In this document: positions 1 through 8,255 of the stretch, piece after piece
How positions within the stretch are numbered: position 1 is the first letter of the stretch
Layout of the letters: each line of letters starts with the position of its first letter
NCBI RefSeq assembly: GCF_014654675.1
Contig: NZ_BNBC01000011.1
Location: forward strand, 1-64,000
Direction of reading: 5' to 3'
Length of the DNA stretch: 64,000 nucleotides
Source of the DNA: Streptomyces spiralis
GTDB taxonomy: Bacteria > Actinomycetota > Actinomycetes > Streptomycetales > Streptomycetaceae
The notes under the pieces: model-generated
Database searches by the model: none
What the model was told of the DNA's origin: nothing
The model's input: the letters and a program-made list of their open reading frames with translations, nothing else
Program-made: the position numbers and the translations under genes

Positions 1-311
1 ACGGAGGCCACGTGCAGCCGCAGGCCGTGCTTGGCCACGGTCCGGTCCCGGTACTCCAGGACCTCGGGGAAGTTGTGCCCGGTGTCCACGTGCAGCAGAG
101 CGAACGGCACCGGCGCCGGTGCGAACGCCTTCAGCGCCAGGTGCAGCATGAGGATGGAGTCCTTGCCCCCGGAGAACAGGATCACGGGGTTCTCGAACTC
201 GCCCGCCACCTCCCGGAAGATGTGCACCGCCTCCGACTCCAGCGCGTCCAGGTGGGAGAGGGCGTACGGGCTGCCCGTGCCCTCCTCGACCTCGGCGACG
301 GTGGTCGTCAT
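1..311 (-). CDS. cysD: Sulfate adenylyltransferase subunit 2 (partial, N-terminal 103 residues)
   Basis: This is the small, ATP-hydrolysing-type subunit of ATP sulfurylase, which with CysN (expected beyond the left edge) makes adenylylsulfate from sulfate and ATP in the cytoplasm. The visible N-terminus has the N-type ATP pyrophosphatase loop SGGKDS near residue 49, followed by an [10 protein letters not shown] segment that is characteristic of CysD. The ATG at 311 overlaps the cysC stop by four bases (ATGA), so translation is probably coupled. It is the last visible gene of the minus-strand cys operon. The gene runs off the left end of the window, so the C-terminal two thirds cannot be judged. 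Confidence 0.93.
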   Translation of the reverse strand, partial: MTTTVAEVEEGTGSPYALSHLDALESEAVHIFREVAGEFENPVILFSGGKDSILMLHLALKAFAPAPVPFALLHVDTGHNFPEVLEYRDRTVAKHGLRLHVAS

Positions 312-844
312 GCCAGTCCCCTTTCGCTGAGCAGCGCGTGAACGGACGCCGCCGACTCCTGCACGGTCTGGTGCTGCGACTCGATCCGCAGATCGGGCGT
401 CTCGGGCTCCTCGTACGGGTCGTCGACGCCCGTGAGCCCGGTCAGCTCGCCCGCGGCCTGCTTGGCGTACAGGCCTTTCACATCGCGTACGGAGCACACC
501 TCGACCGGGGTCGCGACGTGCACCTCCAGGTATGTCGTGCCGTTCGACTCGTGCCGCTTGCGCACCGCGTCGCGGCTGTCCGCGTACGGCGCGATGACCG
601 GGACGAGCACCTTGACGCCGTTGCGGGCGAGGAGTTCGGCGACGAAGCCGATGCGCTGCACGTTGGTGTGCCGGTCCTCGCGGCTGAAGCCGAGGCCCGC
701 CGAGATGAACTCGCGGATCTCGTCGCCGTCGAGCACCTCGACGAGGTGGCCCTCCTCGCGCAGCCGCCCTGCCAGCTCGTGCGCGATGGTGGTCTTGCCG
801 GCACTCGGCAGACCCGTGAGCCATACGGTGGCTCCGGTCGTCAC
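308..844 (-). CDS. cysC: Adenylylsulfate kinase
   Basis: APS kinase phosphorylates adenylylsulfate to PAPS. The 178-residue product opens with [18 protein letters not shown], containing the P-loop GLPSAGKT near residue 14, then [15 protein letters not shown] and a DVKGLYAK segment, all typical of CysC; the length is normal for the family. I chose the GTG at 844 because AGGAG lies six bases upstream; an ATG at 874, which would overlap the cysH stop as ATGA and add ten residues, is the alternative. The stop overlaps cysD. An APS kinase beside an APS-reductase-type CysH is somewhat redundant for cysteine synthesis, so PAPS made here may feed sulfation or simply be an alternative branch. Confidence 0.93.
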   Translation of the reverse strand: MTTGATVWLTGLPSAGKTTIAHELAGRLREEGHLVEVLDGDEIREFISAGLGFSREDRHTNVQRIGFVAELLARNGVKVLVPVIAPYADSRDAVRKRHESNGTTYLEVHVATPVEVCSVRDVKGLYAKQAAGELTGLTGVDDPYEEPETPDLRIESQHQTVQESAASVHALLSERGLA

Positions 845-870
845 GTGGTTCTCCTGAATGTGTGTCGTGG

Positions 871-1581
871 TCATCCGTGCAGCCCGCACTCGGTCTTGGC
901 ACGACCCGCCCAGCGTCCGGCGCGTGCGTCCTCGCCCTCGAGGACCCGCCGGGTGCACGGGGCACAGCCGATGGAGGGATAGCCGTCCATCAGCAGCGGG
1001 TTGGTGAGGACGCCGTGCTCGGCGACGTACGCCTCCACGTCCTCCTGCGACCACCGTGCGATGGGGGAGATCTTCACCTTCCGGCGCTTGTCGTCCCAGC
1101 CGACCACGGGGGTGTTCGCCCGGGTCGGGGACTCGTCGCGGCGCAGGCCGGTCGCCCAGGCGTCGTAGTCCCTGAGCCCCTCTTCCAGCGGCAGCACCTT
1201 GCGCAGCCTGCAGCACAGGTCCGGGTCGCGGTCGTGGAGCCTGGGGCCGTACTCGGCGTCCTGCTCGGCGACCGTCTGCCGCGGGGTGAGGGTGATGACG
1301 TTCACATCCATCACGGCCTCGACGGCGTCGCGGGTGCCGATGGTCTCCGGGAAGTGGTAGCCGGTGTCGAGGAACACCACGTCCACGCCGGGCATCGCAC
1401 GGGAGGCGAGGTGGGCCACCACCGCGTCCTCCATGGAGGAGGTCACACAGAACCGGCTGCCGAACGTCTCGGCCGCCCACCGGAGGATCTCCAGCGCGGA
1501 GGCGTCCTCCAGATCGCGCCCGGCCTGCTCGGCCAGTGCCTTCAACTCCTCTGCCGTGCGCTCTTTCTGAGTCGTCGTCAT
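871..1581 (-). CDS. cysH: Phosphoadenylyl/adenylyl-sulfate reductase (Fe-S type)
   Basis: CysH reduces APS (or PAPS) to sulfite using thioredoxin. The 236-residue protein has the nucleotide-binding SSMEDAV and [11 protein letters not shown] segments, then the cysteine pairs DLCCRLRK and CAPCTRR and a C-terminal ECGLHG. The CC plus CxxC pairs are the ligand set of the [4Fe-4S] cluster found in bacterial APS reductases and absent from the E. coli PAPS type, so APS is the likely substrate (family knowledge). ECGLH carries the catalytic cysteine. Its start overlaps the stop of the small zinc-ribbon gene by four bases and it is followed directly by cysC, so it sits inside one transcript. Confidence 0.94.
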   Translation of the reverse strand: MTTTQKERTAEELKALAEQAGRDLEDASALEILRWAAETFGSRFCVTSSMEDAVVAHLASRAMPGVDVVFLDTGYHFPETIGTRDAVEAVMDVNVITLTPRQTVAEQDAEYGPRLHDRDPDLCCRLRKVLPLEEGLRDYDAWATGLRRDESPTRANTPVVGWDDKRRKVKISPIARWSQEDVEAYVAEHGVLTNPLLMDGYPSIGCAPCTRRVLEGEDARAGRWAGRAKTECGLHG

Positions 1582-1763
1582 ATCGACTCTTCCCCTCCGT
1601 TGTCAGCCGCCTGTCGAAGGCCCCGGGCCAGCAGCCCGAGGAACTTCAGCTGGAAGGCCCGGTTGCACGCGGCGCACTCCCAGGCGCCGTGGCCCTGCTC
1701 CCCGGGGCGCAGGTCCTCCTCGCCGCAGTAGGGGCAGTAGAAGGGCGCGGCCCGCTCGCTCAC
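1578..1763 (-). CDS. Small zinc-ribbon protein of the cys operon
   Basis: This 61-residue protein, starting MSERAAPFYCPYCGEED, has two CxxC knuckles, CPYC near residue 10 and CAAC near residue 30, and so should bind one metal ion, probably zinc. The remainder is a short basic/hydrophobic tail. It overlaps the cysH start by four bases, which ties it to sulfate reduction. Small proteins of this kind recur between the sulfite reductase and cysH genes of actinomycetes as far as I recall, but no biochemical role is known to me; an iron-sulfur, electron-transfer or regulatory accessory role would be a guess. Being a true gene is supported by the overlap, the paired cysteines and the conserved position. 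Confidence 0.8.
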   Translation of the reverse strand: MSERAAPFYCPYCGEEDLRPGEQGHGAWECAACNRAFQLKFLGLLARGLRQAADNGGEESI

Positions 1764-1908
1764 GACAGCGCCGCCCTTTTCTCTGTGGCCCGGTTCGCCT
1801 CCGGGGCGCTCCAGCCTCCGTCGACGGTCGACCGTGCTCGACCGCTGCGCGGCGTCCGCGCGCTCTCCCTCTCGACGGAGGCGCGCCCCTTCGGCTCACT
1901 CGCCGAGC
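1764..1908 (-). other. Structured intercistronic spacer in the cys operon
   Basis: The 145-base gap between the sulfite reductase stop and the zinc-ribbon start can fold. A perfect 10-bp pair, CCTCCGTCGA at 1815-1824 with TCGACGGAGG at 1872-1881, encloses a smaller hairpin made by GGTCGA (1826-1831) and TCGACC (1838-1843). There is no U-rich tail, so it may be an RNA processing or stability element rather than a full terminator. Confidence 0.4.
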
Positions 1909-3606
1909 TCACGACAGCGCCTCCTCGGAAGCTCGGGCCACCCAGGTGGCGAAGCGTTCGCCGTCCTGACGCTCGGCCTGGTAGCGCTTGAGGACGCGCT
2001 CGATGTAGTCGGGCAGCTCCGTGGAGGTCACCTTCAGGCCGCGGACCTTGCGGCCGAAGGAAGGCTCCAGGCCCAGCGCGCCGCCCAGGTGGACCTGGTA
2101 GCCCTCGACCTGCTCGCCCTGGTCGTTCAGGACCAGCTGGCCCTTGAGACCGATGTCCGCCACCTGGATACGGGCGCAGGCGTTGGGGCAGCCGTTGAGG
2201 TTGATGGTGATGGGCTCGGCGAAGTCCGGCAGACGGCGCTCCAGCTCGTCGATGAGCTGGGAGCCGCGCGCCTTGGTCTCCACGATGGCGAGCTTGCAGA
2301 ACTCGATGCCGGTGCAGGCCATCGTGCCGCGCCGGAAGGAGGACGGCCGTGCGGTGAGGTCCAGCGCCTCCAGACCGTCGACCAGCGAGTCGACCTGGCC
2401 CTCCTCGACGTCGAGGATGATCATCTTCTGCTCGACGGTGGTACGGACCCGCCCGGAGCCGTGCGCCTCCGCCAGCTCGGCGATCTTCGTCAGGGTGGTG
2501 CCGTCCACGCGGCCGACCCGAGGGGCGAAGCCGACGTAGTAGCGGCCGTCCTGCTGCCGGTGCACGCCGACGTGGTCGCGCCACTGCTGCACGGGCTGTT
2601 CGGGAGCGGGACCGTCGACCAGCTTGCGCTTCAGGTACTCGTCCTCCAGTACCTGGCGGAACTTCTCTGCGCCCCAGTCGGCGACCAGGAACTTCAGCCG
2701 GGCCCGGTTGCGCAGCCGGCGGTAGCCGTAGTCGCGGAAGATCGACAGCACGCCCTCGTAGACGTCCGGGACGTCCTCGATCGGCACCCAGGCGCCCAGA
2801 CGCACGCCCAGCTTGGGGTTGGTGGACAGCCCGCCGCCGACCCACAGGTCGAAGCCCGGCCCGTGCTCGGGGTGGCGCACACCGACGAACGCCACGTCGT
2901 TGATCTCGTGCACCACGTCCAGCAGCGGCGAGCCGGAGATGGCTGTCTTGAACTTCCGGGGAAGGTTCGAGTACGCCTTGTTGCCGAGCACCCGGCGCTT
3001 CATCTCCTCCAGCGCCGGGGTGCCGTCGATGATCTCGTCCTCGGCGATGCCCGCCACCGGGGAGCCGATCATCACACGCGGGGTGTCGCCGCAGGCCGTG
3101 ACGGTGGACAGGCCGACCGCCTCCAGCCGGTTCCAGATCTCGGGCACGTCCTCGATCCGGATCCAGTGGTACTGGACGTTCTGCCGGTCGGTGATGTCGG
3201 CGGTGCCGCGGGCGAACTCCTGGGAGATCTCACCGATGACGCGCAGCTGTTCGGTGGTCAGCCGGCCGCCGTCGATGCGCACCCGCATCATGAAGTAGCG
3301 GTCATCCAGCTCCTCCGGCTCCAGGACCGCGGTCTTGCCGCCGTCGATCCCGGGCTTGCGCTGGGTGTACAGACCCCACCAGCGCATACGACCGCGCAGG
3401 TCACTGGGGTCGATGGAGTCGAAGCCGCGCTTGGAGTAGATCGTCTCAATGCGTGTCCGCACATTGAGACCGTCGTCGTCCTTCTTGACCTGTTCGTTGC
3501 CGTTGAGCGGGGTGAAGTGCCCCACGGCCCACTGACCCTCACCGCGGTGACGGCTCACCTTGCGGCGGGAGGTCGCGGCAGCAGGGTTCGGCGGGGTGGC
3601 GGCCAT
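1909..3606 (-). CDS. sirA: Ferredoxin-dependent sulfite reductase (nitrite/sulfite reductase family)
   Basis: The 565-residue enzyme should carry siroheme and a [4Fe-4S] cluster and reduce sulfite to sulfide with ferredoxin. It has the two half-domains of the family; the C-terminal half shows the cluster ligands in MACTGIEFCK (C-x5-C) and NGCPNAC (C-x3-C). WWGLYTQR near residue 77 and TACGDTPR near residue 168 match, from memory, the Tyr and Cys positions of the mycobacterial SirA Tyr-Cys crosslink, which favours sulfite over nitrite. The ATG at 3606 is preceded by AAGGA ten bases upstream; the longer frame upstream is not supported by a ribosome binding site. It is the first gene of the cys operon, with a 350-base leader region. 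Confidence 0.9.
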   Translation of the reverse strand: MAATPPNPAAATSRRKVSRHRGEGQWAVGHFTPLNGNEQVKKDDDGLNVRTRIETIYSKRGFDSIDPSDLRGRMRWWGLYTQRKPGIDGGKTAVLEPEELDDRYFMMRVRIDGGRLTTEQLRVIGEISQEFARGTADITDRQNVQYHWIRIEDVPEIWNRLEAVGLSTVTACGDTPRVMIGSPVAGIAEDEIIDGTPALEEMKRRVLGNKAYSNLPRKFKTAISGSPLLDVVHEINDVAFVGVRHPEHGPGFDLWVGGGLSTNPKLGVRLGAWVPIEDVPDVYEGVLSIFRDYGYRRLRNRARLKFLVADWGAEKFRQVLEDEYLKRKLVDGPAPEQPVQQWRDHVGVHRQQDGRYYVGFAPRVGRVDGTTLTKIAELAEAHGSGRVRTTVEQKMIILDVEEGQVDSLVDGLEALDLTARPSSFRRGTMACTGIEFCKLAIVETKARGSQLIDELERRLPDFAEPITINLNGCPNACARIQVADIGLKGQLVLNDQGEQVEGYQVHLGGALGLEPSFGRKVRGLKVTSTELPDYIERVLKRYQAERQDGERFATWVARASEEALS

Positions 3607-3956
3607 GGTTGTTACGTCCTTCGGGACAGGCGGAAAGCGGCTCTGACCTGCGCGCCCAGGCGCAAAGGGGAATGTGCGCGCGTCACTGCGCGGCAGGCGA
3701 GGGAAAAACGGGGAACTGCGGCGTCGCTGGCGGGTCAGCTCGCCGGACAGATGGCGCTGGACATGCGGCCGAGGTCGACGTGCCGTCGACTCACCAAGGC
3801 GATTCCAGTTCCAGACATGACCGCAGCGTGGCACGACGATCTGGACACAGTCCAGCTTTATCCAATATGCGGACACCCTTGTCTCGCGATGAGAGACAAG
3901 GGTGTCGTTGATCACATACCCGGAAGGCGGCTGGGACCGCCCGGGTCAGGCCGGGG
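3607..3956 (-). promoter_or_regulatory. Upstream region of the sulfite reductase/cys operon
   Basis: This 350-base gene-free stretch holds, in the direction of transcription, the hairpin terminator of the preceding GNAT gene, an AT-rich patch around 3860-3870 and an inverted repeat at 3841-3855 (CTGGAC-ACA-GTCCAG), followed by about 235 bases of leader to the sirA start. The inverted repeat is a plausible operator for a sulfur regulator, but I cannot name the regulator. I looked for a cysteine-rich leader peptide and did not find a convincing one. Confidence 0.45.
3872..3906. terminator. Perfect 14-bp hairpin terminator
   Basis: GACACCCTTGTCTC at 3872-3885 pairs perfectly with GAGACAAGGGTGTC at 3893-3906 around a 7-base loop. 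It lies 51 bases after the GNAT stop codon and ahead of the cys operon promoter region, so it most likely ends the GNAT transcript. No U-run follows, as is usual for Streptomyces terminators. Confidence 0.7.
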
Positions 3957-4529
3957 TCAGTCGGCGTAGGCGCCCGGCCAGGGGCCCGGATTCGCCACCT
4001 CCGCTTCCTCCTCGACCTTGGTGTCGAAGAGCTTGAAGCCGCGGCGCTGGTAATTGTCCATCGCGTGCTCGCCGTCCTTGCTGCATGTGTGCAGCCATAC
4101 GCGCTTGGTCGGGGCCAGCCCCGGCCAGCGGTCCGCGAGGTCCCAGGCGCGGGCGGTGCCGTACGACAGCAGGTGCCCGCCGATCCGGCGGCCGCGGAAG
4201 GCCGGGATCAGCCCGAAGTAGACGATCTCCACCACCCCGTCGTCCTGTGCCTCCAGCTCGACGTAACCCGCCGGTGTGCCCCGGTCGTACGCCACCCAGG
4301 TCTCGACACCGGGACGCTCCAGGTGCTCCCGCCACCGGGCGTGGCTCCAGCCGAGCCGGTCCGTCCAGCGGATGTCGCCGCCGACCGAGGCGTACAGGAA
4401 CCGGCTGAACTCGGGCGACGGTACCTCGGAACGGACGATCCGGACATCCCCCTCGGGGGTGGAGGCCGGGAGGAGGTCGGTGGGAGCGGTCTGCTCCAGG
4501 GACCAGGTGGTCACGGCGATGTGCGTCAT
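3957..4529 (-). CDS. GNAT-family N-acetyltransferase
   Basis: The 190-residue protein belongs to the GNAT acyltransferases, which move an acetyl group from acetyl-CoA to an amine. The fold is seen in the central YVELEAQDDGVVEIVYFGL strand pair followed by the acetyl-CoA pyrophosphate loop FRGRRIGGHLL (the R/Q-x-x-G-x-G/A motif) and a C-terminal NYQRRGFKLF segment. The substrate cannot be deduced. The ATG at 4529 gives a product of normal size, though its ribosome binding site is weak. It follows the secreted protein gene with an 89-base gap and is closed by the hairpin at 3872-3906. Confidence 0.83.
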   Translation of the reverse strand: MTHIAVTTWSLEQTAPTDLLPASTPEGDVRIVRSEVPSPEFSRFLYASVGGDIRWTDRLGWSHARWREHLERPGVETWVAYDRGTPAGYVELEAQDDGVVEIVYFGLIPAFRGRRIGGHLLSYGTARAWDLADRWPGLAPTKRVWLHTCSKDGEHAMDNYQRRGFKLFDTKVEEEAEVANPGPWPGAYAD

Positions 4530-4618
4530 GCCGGTCAGGGAATCATCCGGGCCGGGCTCGTGTCGATCGGGATCGTTCCCGCCCGTCCCGTCCCGGCCCT
4601 GCCTCCGCCCGGGCCGTC

Positions 4619-5989
4619 CTAGCGCAGCTCCCGCTCGACCGAGGACAGCGGCAGCGCGAACAGGGTCCGTCCGGACAGCGACCACAGCTCGCCGGTCGCC
4701 TCCCAGTAGGACAGGGAGCCGGTGCCGTCGCCCCAGCAGCGGTGCGTGTCGTCGGACGATCCGCAGCGCGTCGCCTCGGCGCCGTGCAGGTCCTGCCGCC
4801 ACAGCGTGCCGTGACCGCCGGACGACCCGGCCACCCGGCTCAGGTACCAGCGGGCGGGGCCGGTCGGACCCGTGCGGTGCGACAGCACCCCTCCTACGCC
4901 GTCCGTCCTGGTCTCGTAGGCCTCGTCGGCGGTCACGGTCCCGGTGGAGTCGGCGGCCAGGAGCCCGGAGCGGGCGGGGTCCGTGCTGAAGGAGTACCGC
5001 CACAGACGCGTGTGCCCGCCACTGCCCCTGGCCGTCGTCTCGCTCGCGACGAGACCGGCCGGGGTGGAGGTGCGGTCGAGGGAGAGGCCGTCGGGGCAGG
5101 GGAGTCCGGAGCCGGCCGTCGTGGCGGCTGCGCGGGCCGTGCCGGTCGCGTCGCCGCACTGCCCCTGTGCCGGACGGTAGGAGGCGACAGCGGGCAGCAC
5201 CCACCGGTAGCCGTACGCCGACCAGCCGCCGGGCACCCGGCCGATCGCATCGGTGGTGACGGTGGCGCGCTGGATGCGGCGCAGGTCGTAGACGTACAGC
5301 GCGTCGGGTTCGCTGCCGGAGGTGGTGACCAGCAGCTTGTCCTGGTACCAGACCATCCCCGACACATGCGAGGCGAGGCCCCGGTAGTCGCGTCCGCCGT
5401 CGACGGGCACGGCCAGCAGGGCCCAGGTGTAGGTGAGGCGGTCGGGGTCGTCGGCGTTCACGAACGCCACCCGGGCCAGGTCGCGGTCCAAGGCGCCGCC
5501 GCCCTCGCGGGTCCAGCCGGAGAGGATCACACGGTGCGCGCCCCACCTGCCGTAGGCCTCGGCGTCCCCGGACGTGGTCACCGACTCCGGCCGCCAGCGG
5601 TGTGTGGCGGCGTCGGCGGTGTCCCAGCAGTAGGCGCGCGTGGCCGCAGGTTCGACGGGCAGCGCCTTCTTCTCCCCGGCCGTGCAGGCGTCCTCGGTGC
5701 GCAGCGCGTGGTCGGCGCCGGCCAGCACGGCGTCGACTCCGGCCGGCCGGCCCATCGCCGCCTCGAGCCGGTCCAGGGACCGCTCCGGCACCAGTTGCTC
5801 CGTGAGCCGCAGCCGGCCCAGCTCGGTGGGCGAGGTGAGCGGCTTCAGGGCGCCGGGGTCCTCGGCGACCGTGGCCTGGGAGGCGCTGATCAGGGTGGCG
5901 GCGGCGGTCAGTGCGAGTCCGGCCCCGGCCAGCACCGCGCGCAACGCCCTGCCCCGCCTGCGGCGGCGGTGTCTGCCGCGTTGCTTCAT
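4619..5989 (-). CDS. Secreted protein of unknown function
   Basis: The 456-residue product starts with a long twin-arginine-free basic stretch (KQRGRHRRRRRGR) and a hydrophobic segment ending TLISASQATVAED, a typical Sec signal peptide for Streptomyces. The mature part is rich in Trp, Asp and Gly, has several cysteines (for example GQCGDATG and CGSSDDTHRCWGDG) and repeated strand-like segments such as VWYQDKLLVTTSG and LYVYDLRRI that suggest a beta-propeller-like fold. I do not recognise the family. The ATG at 5989 has AAAGGGGGG just upstream, which decides the start against the upstream in-frame candidate. Confidence 0.75.
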   Translation of the reverse strand: MKQRGRHRRRRRGRALRAVLAGAGLALTAAATLISASQATVAEDPGALKPLTSPTELGRLRLTEQLVPERSLDRLEAAMGRPAGVDAVLAGADHALRTEDACTAGEKKALPVEPAATRAYCWDTADAATHRWRPESVTTSGDAEAYGRWGAHRVILSGWTREGGGALDRDLARVAFVNADDPDRLTYTWALLAVPVDGGRDYRGLASHVSGMVWYQDKLLVTTSGSEPDALYVYDLRRIQRATVTTDAIGRVPGGWSAYGYRWVLPAVASYRPAQGQCGDATGTARAAATTAGSGLPCPDGLSLDRTSTPAGLVASETTARGSGGHTRLWRYSFSTDPARSGLLAADSTGTVTADEAYETRTDGVGGVLSHRTGPTGPARWYLSRVAGSSGGHGTLWRQDLHGAEATRCGSSDDTHRCWGDGTGSLSYWEATGELWSLSGRTLFALPLSSVERELR

Positions 5990-6551
5990 CCAACCCCCCT
6001 TTGCAGGGCTCGGTCCACCTCGGGACGCCCTCCGGCCGAGGCGGTCCAACTGCGCGGGGCATTCCGAGCGTTGGCCGAGGAGCGGATGCGGCGGCCCGCA
6101 GGCGATGCTACGGCAGTGCGGCCCGCCGCAGGACGAAGACCCCGCAAATATGCGGAAGATGCCACGCCGGGACTACTCGGACCCACGGACTCGCACCCGC
6201 ACGGCGCTCGCGGCAGGGCGTCTCGCGTCACGTGCGCTCACGTCACGGCGACTCGCGTCTCGTGGACTCGCGGCAGGGCGGGTCGCGGCAGAGCGCCTAG
6301 CGCCTCGTGGACTTGTGTGGGGGGGGGGCTCGTGGCATGCGGGTCCGCGCCAGGGCGGCTCGCGTCTCGCGGGTTCGTGCCACGGCGACTCGCGGCATGC
6401 GGACTTACGGCAGGGCGAATCGCGTCTCGCGGTCTCGTACGGCCGCTCGCGCCTCGCGGTCTCGCGTGACGGCGACTCGTGCAACGGCCACTCGCGGCAC
6501 GCCGGCCCGCGGCGCGGTGTCCGGTGTCAGGTCGCCCGGGGTCGGGGCGGT
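5990..6551. other. Gene-free region containing a repeat tract
   Basis: These 562 bases lie between the convergent-free ends of the secreted protein gene and the GAF regulator gene. The first 230 bases serve as the promoter region of the secreted protein gene; the rest is the 15-bp repeat tract described separately. Open frames exist on both strands but they follow the repeat period and lack ribosome binding sites, so I do not call a gene. Confidence 0.5.
6226..6545. repeat. Degenerate 15-bp tandem repeat tract with a G10 run
   Basis: About twenty imperfect copies of a 15-base unit, roughly CGCGGACTCGCGGCA, run through this tract; examples are CGGCGACTCGCGTCT, CGTGGACTCGCGGCA, GGGCGGCTCGCGTCT and TGCGGACTTACGGCA. 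A run of ten G occurs at 6319-6328. One plus-strand frame reads as five-residue units such as GDSRH-ADLRQ-GESRL, which resembles the A(D/N)LxX period of pentapeptide-repeat proteins, and the minus strand reads as units like CRESP. It could be a decayed pentapeptide-repeat gene or a non-coding repeat that keeps a multiple-of-three period. Confidence 0.75.
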
Positions 6552-7847
6552 TCAGGGCATGGAGGGGGTCACGCCTGTTCGGCGTACCGCTGGGGCCGTC
6601 GAGTGGGGTAGCAGGTCGCGGGGGTCGTCCGGGAGGAGCAGTCGGACCTCGGCGCCCTCGCGGAAGCGGTACGGCCGGTGTTCGAGGAAGGCGCCCAGAT
6701 ACCGCCGTACCCGGGACATCTCGGCCCGGACGGTCACCGTGCGGGCCGGATCGCCGAACACCGCCTCGGCCAGGTCCGCCGCGCTGCGCCCGGCCGGGTG
6801 CATGGCCAGCAGGTAGAGCAGTTCGGCGTGGCGCGGACTCAGTTCGTGCGACCAGGAGCCCGCGCCCGCCGAGACGGTCACCGACCAGCGCCGGGCGCGC
6901 GTGAGGTCCAGCACGATCCGGGCGTCGCCGTGCACGGCCACCTCCTCGTCGGCCCGCACCAACCAGCCACCTGCCAGCGGCTCCAGGGAGCACAGGCCGA
7001 CCGCCGGCAGCCACCGGCGGCCCGGCGAGACCGACTTGGGCAGCGGGATCCGCGGGGTGTACGGCATTCCGGCCACCGCCGCCGTCCAGCCGTCCCGGTC
7101 GACCACCGCCGCTCGACCGTCCAGCCGGGCCAGCACCGGCGCGGCCACCGCGCGCAGCCGCTCCAGCGCGCTCAGATGCAGCTCCCGCAGCCTCGCCTCG
7201 GCCAGCTTGGCCACCGAGTCCACCCAGGCCAGTGTCGCCGGATGCATGGTCTCCAGCGGCCCGCTGACGTCCACCACGCCGAGCAGCCGGCCGTCCCGGG
7301 GGTCGGTGACGGGGGCGCCGGTGCAGGTCCAGGTGGTGTGCGAGCGGACGAAGTGCTCGGAGGCGAAGACCTGCACGGGCCGGCGCACCACCGCCGGGGT
7401 GCCGACGCCGTTGGTGCCGACCACGTCCTCCCGCCAGTCGGCGCCGAGTTCGAACCCGAGCCCGTCGGCCTTGCGCAGCACCGACGGATGGCCCTCGCGC
7501 CACAGCACCCGGCCGTCCGCGTCGGCGACGACCATGATGTGCTGGGCGACGTCCGCGACGGACAGCAGCCCCTCGCGCAGCACCGGCAGCACATGCCGCA
7601 GCGGGGACGCCTCGCGCCGCCGCTCCACCTCTTCGCGGGGCAGCAGCCGGGAGTTCAGGCCGTGGTCGGGATCGATGCCGGTGCGCAGCACGCGCTCCCA
7701 GGACTGTCCGATCACCGGACGCGGGGCCACCTGCGTACGCTGCCCCGCGAGTGCCGCCGAGCGCACCTCGCTGAGCAGCCGGGCCGCCCGCGCCGCGTCG
7801 ACGGCGGCGATCTGCGTCACGTCCACGTCCAACGGCGCCTTCGCCAC
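6552..7847 (-). CDS. GAF-domain transcriptional regulator
   Basis: The 431-residue protein resembles the N-terminal half of AcoR-type regulators: an initial QSWERVLRTGIDPDH segment, a GAF sensor domain at roughly residues 80-200 (HIMVVADADGRVLWREG, then EDVVGTNGVGTPAV and a TWTCTGAPVTDP segment), and a C-terminal winged-helix-like part with SPRHAELLYLLAMHPAG and TVRAEMSRVRRYLG. It lacks the sigma-54 AAA+ module, as expected in an actinomycete. Such proteins often sit next to dehydrogenases of alcohol or aldehyde metabolism, and the neighbouring acyl-CoA dehydrogenase gene is in the same direction. The GTG at 7847 has GGGAGG five bases upstream; a TTG at 7865 would overlap that site. Confidence 0.8.
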   Translation of the reverse strand: MAKAPLDVDVTQIAAVDAARAARLLSEVRSAALAGQRTQVAPRPVIGQSWERVLRTGIDPDHGLNSRLLPREEVERRREASPLRHVLPVLREGLLSVADVAQHIMVVADADGRVLWREGHPSVLRKADGLGFELGADWREDVVGTNGVGTPAVVRRPVQVFASEHFVRSHTTWTCTGAPVTDPRDGRLLGVVDVSGPLETMHPATLAWVDSVAKLAEARLRELHLSALERLRAVAAPVLARLDGRAAVVDRDGWTAAVAGMPYTPRIPLPKSVSPGRRWLPAVGLCSLEPLAGGWLVRADEEVAVHGDARIVLDLTRARRWSVTVSAGAGSWSHELSPRHAELLYLLAMHPAGRSAADLAEAVFGDPARTVTVRAEMSRVRRYLGAFLEHRPYRFREGAEVRLLLPDDPRDLLPHSTAPAVRRTGVTPSMP

Positions 7848-8255
7848 TGGGTCCTCCCGCCACAAGGGGCCACCGGCAACCGGTCTCCCCGGGATGTTCC
7901 GGCCATGTGTCGGCGGCTTTCCCGACTGTGCGGTTCATACTGCCGTCCACCGGCCCCGGAGGGATACGCTCCGGCCATACCGGACGGGCGAGTTGCAACC
8001 CCTTGCAACCCTGGTGAACATGCGCACGATGGTTGAAACTTGTTCAGCGCCGCCGTGTGCGGCGTCCGTGGCCTGCAACGGGGCTGCGGCGGGGGTGGTG
8101 CCGTGTCGGCGCAGCACCACCCCCGCGTGGTGTCCGGAAACCGCTCCACGGCGGGCGCCGGATGCCGGGACGAACGCCGGGTATTCGGACACCTGGCCTA
8201 TGCCGGGCGCCGGATGCCAGGCGTTCACAGAGGCCGGATGTTTTCGGCGACCCCG
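7848..8255 (-). promoter_or_regulatory. Upstream region of the GAF regulator gene
   Basis: This 408-base region has two TTGCAA palindromes at 7993-7998 and 8003-8008, spaced ten bases apart and thus on the same helix face. Further up are a small hairpin CACCAC/GTGGTG at 8115-8132, a 14-bp direct repeat GGGCGCCGGATGCC at 8153-8166 and 8205-8218, and an imperfect inverted repeat GTGTCCGGAA/TTCGGACAC around 8131-8192. The TTGCAA pair is a candidate regulator site; the rest may end the acyl-CoA dehydrogenase transcript. No gene is supported. Confidence 0.4.

Noticed and set aside
1834..3969. Long plus-strand open frame of 711 codons opposite the sulfite reductase gene
   Set aside because: It is an antisense shadow caused by GC-rich codon bias; the minus-strand frame has conserved sulfite reductase motifs.
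4742..6469. Plus-strand frame of 575 codons opposite the secreted protein
   Set aside because: Composition and position mark it as an antisense shadow; the minus-strand gene has a signal peptide and ribosome binding site.
6173..6484. Minus-strand 103-codon ORF over the repeat tract
   Set aside because: It only mirrors the 15-bp repeat period; no ribosome binding site or recognisable domain.
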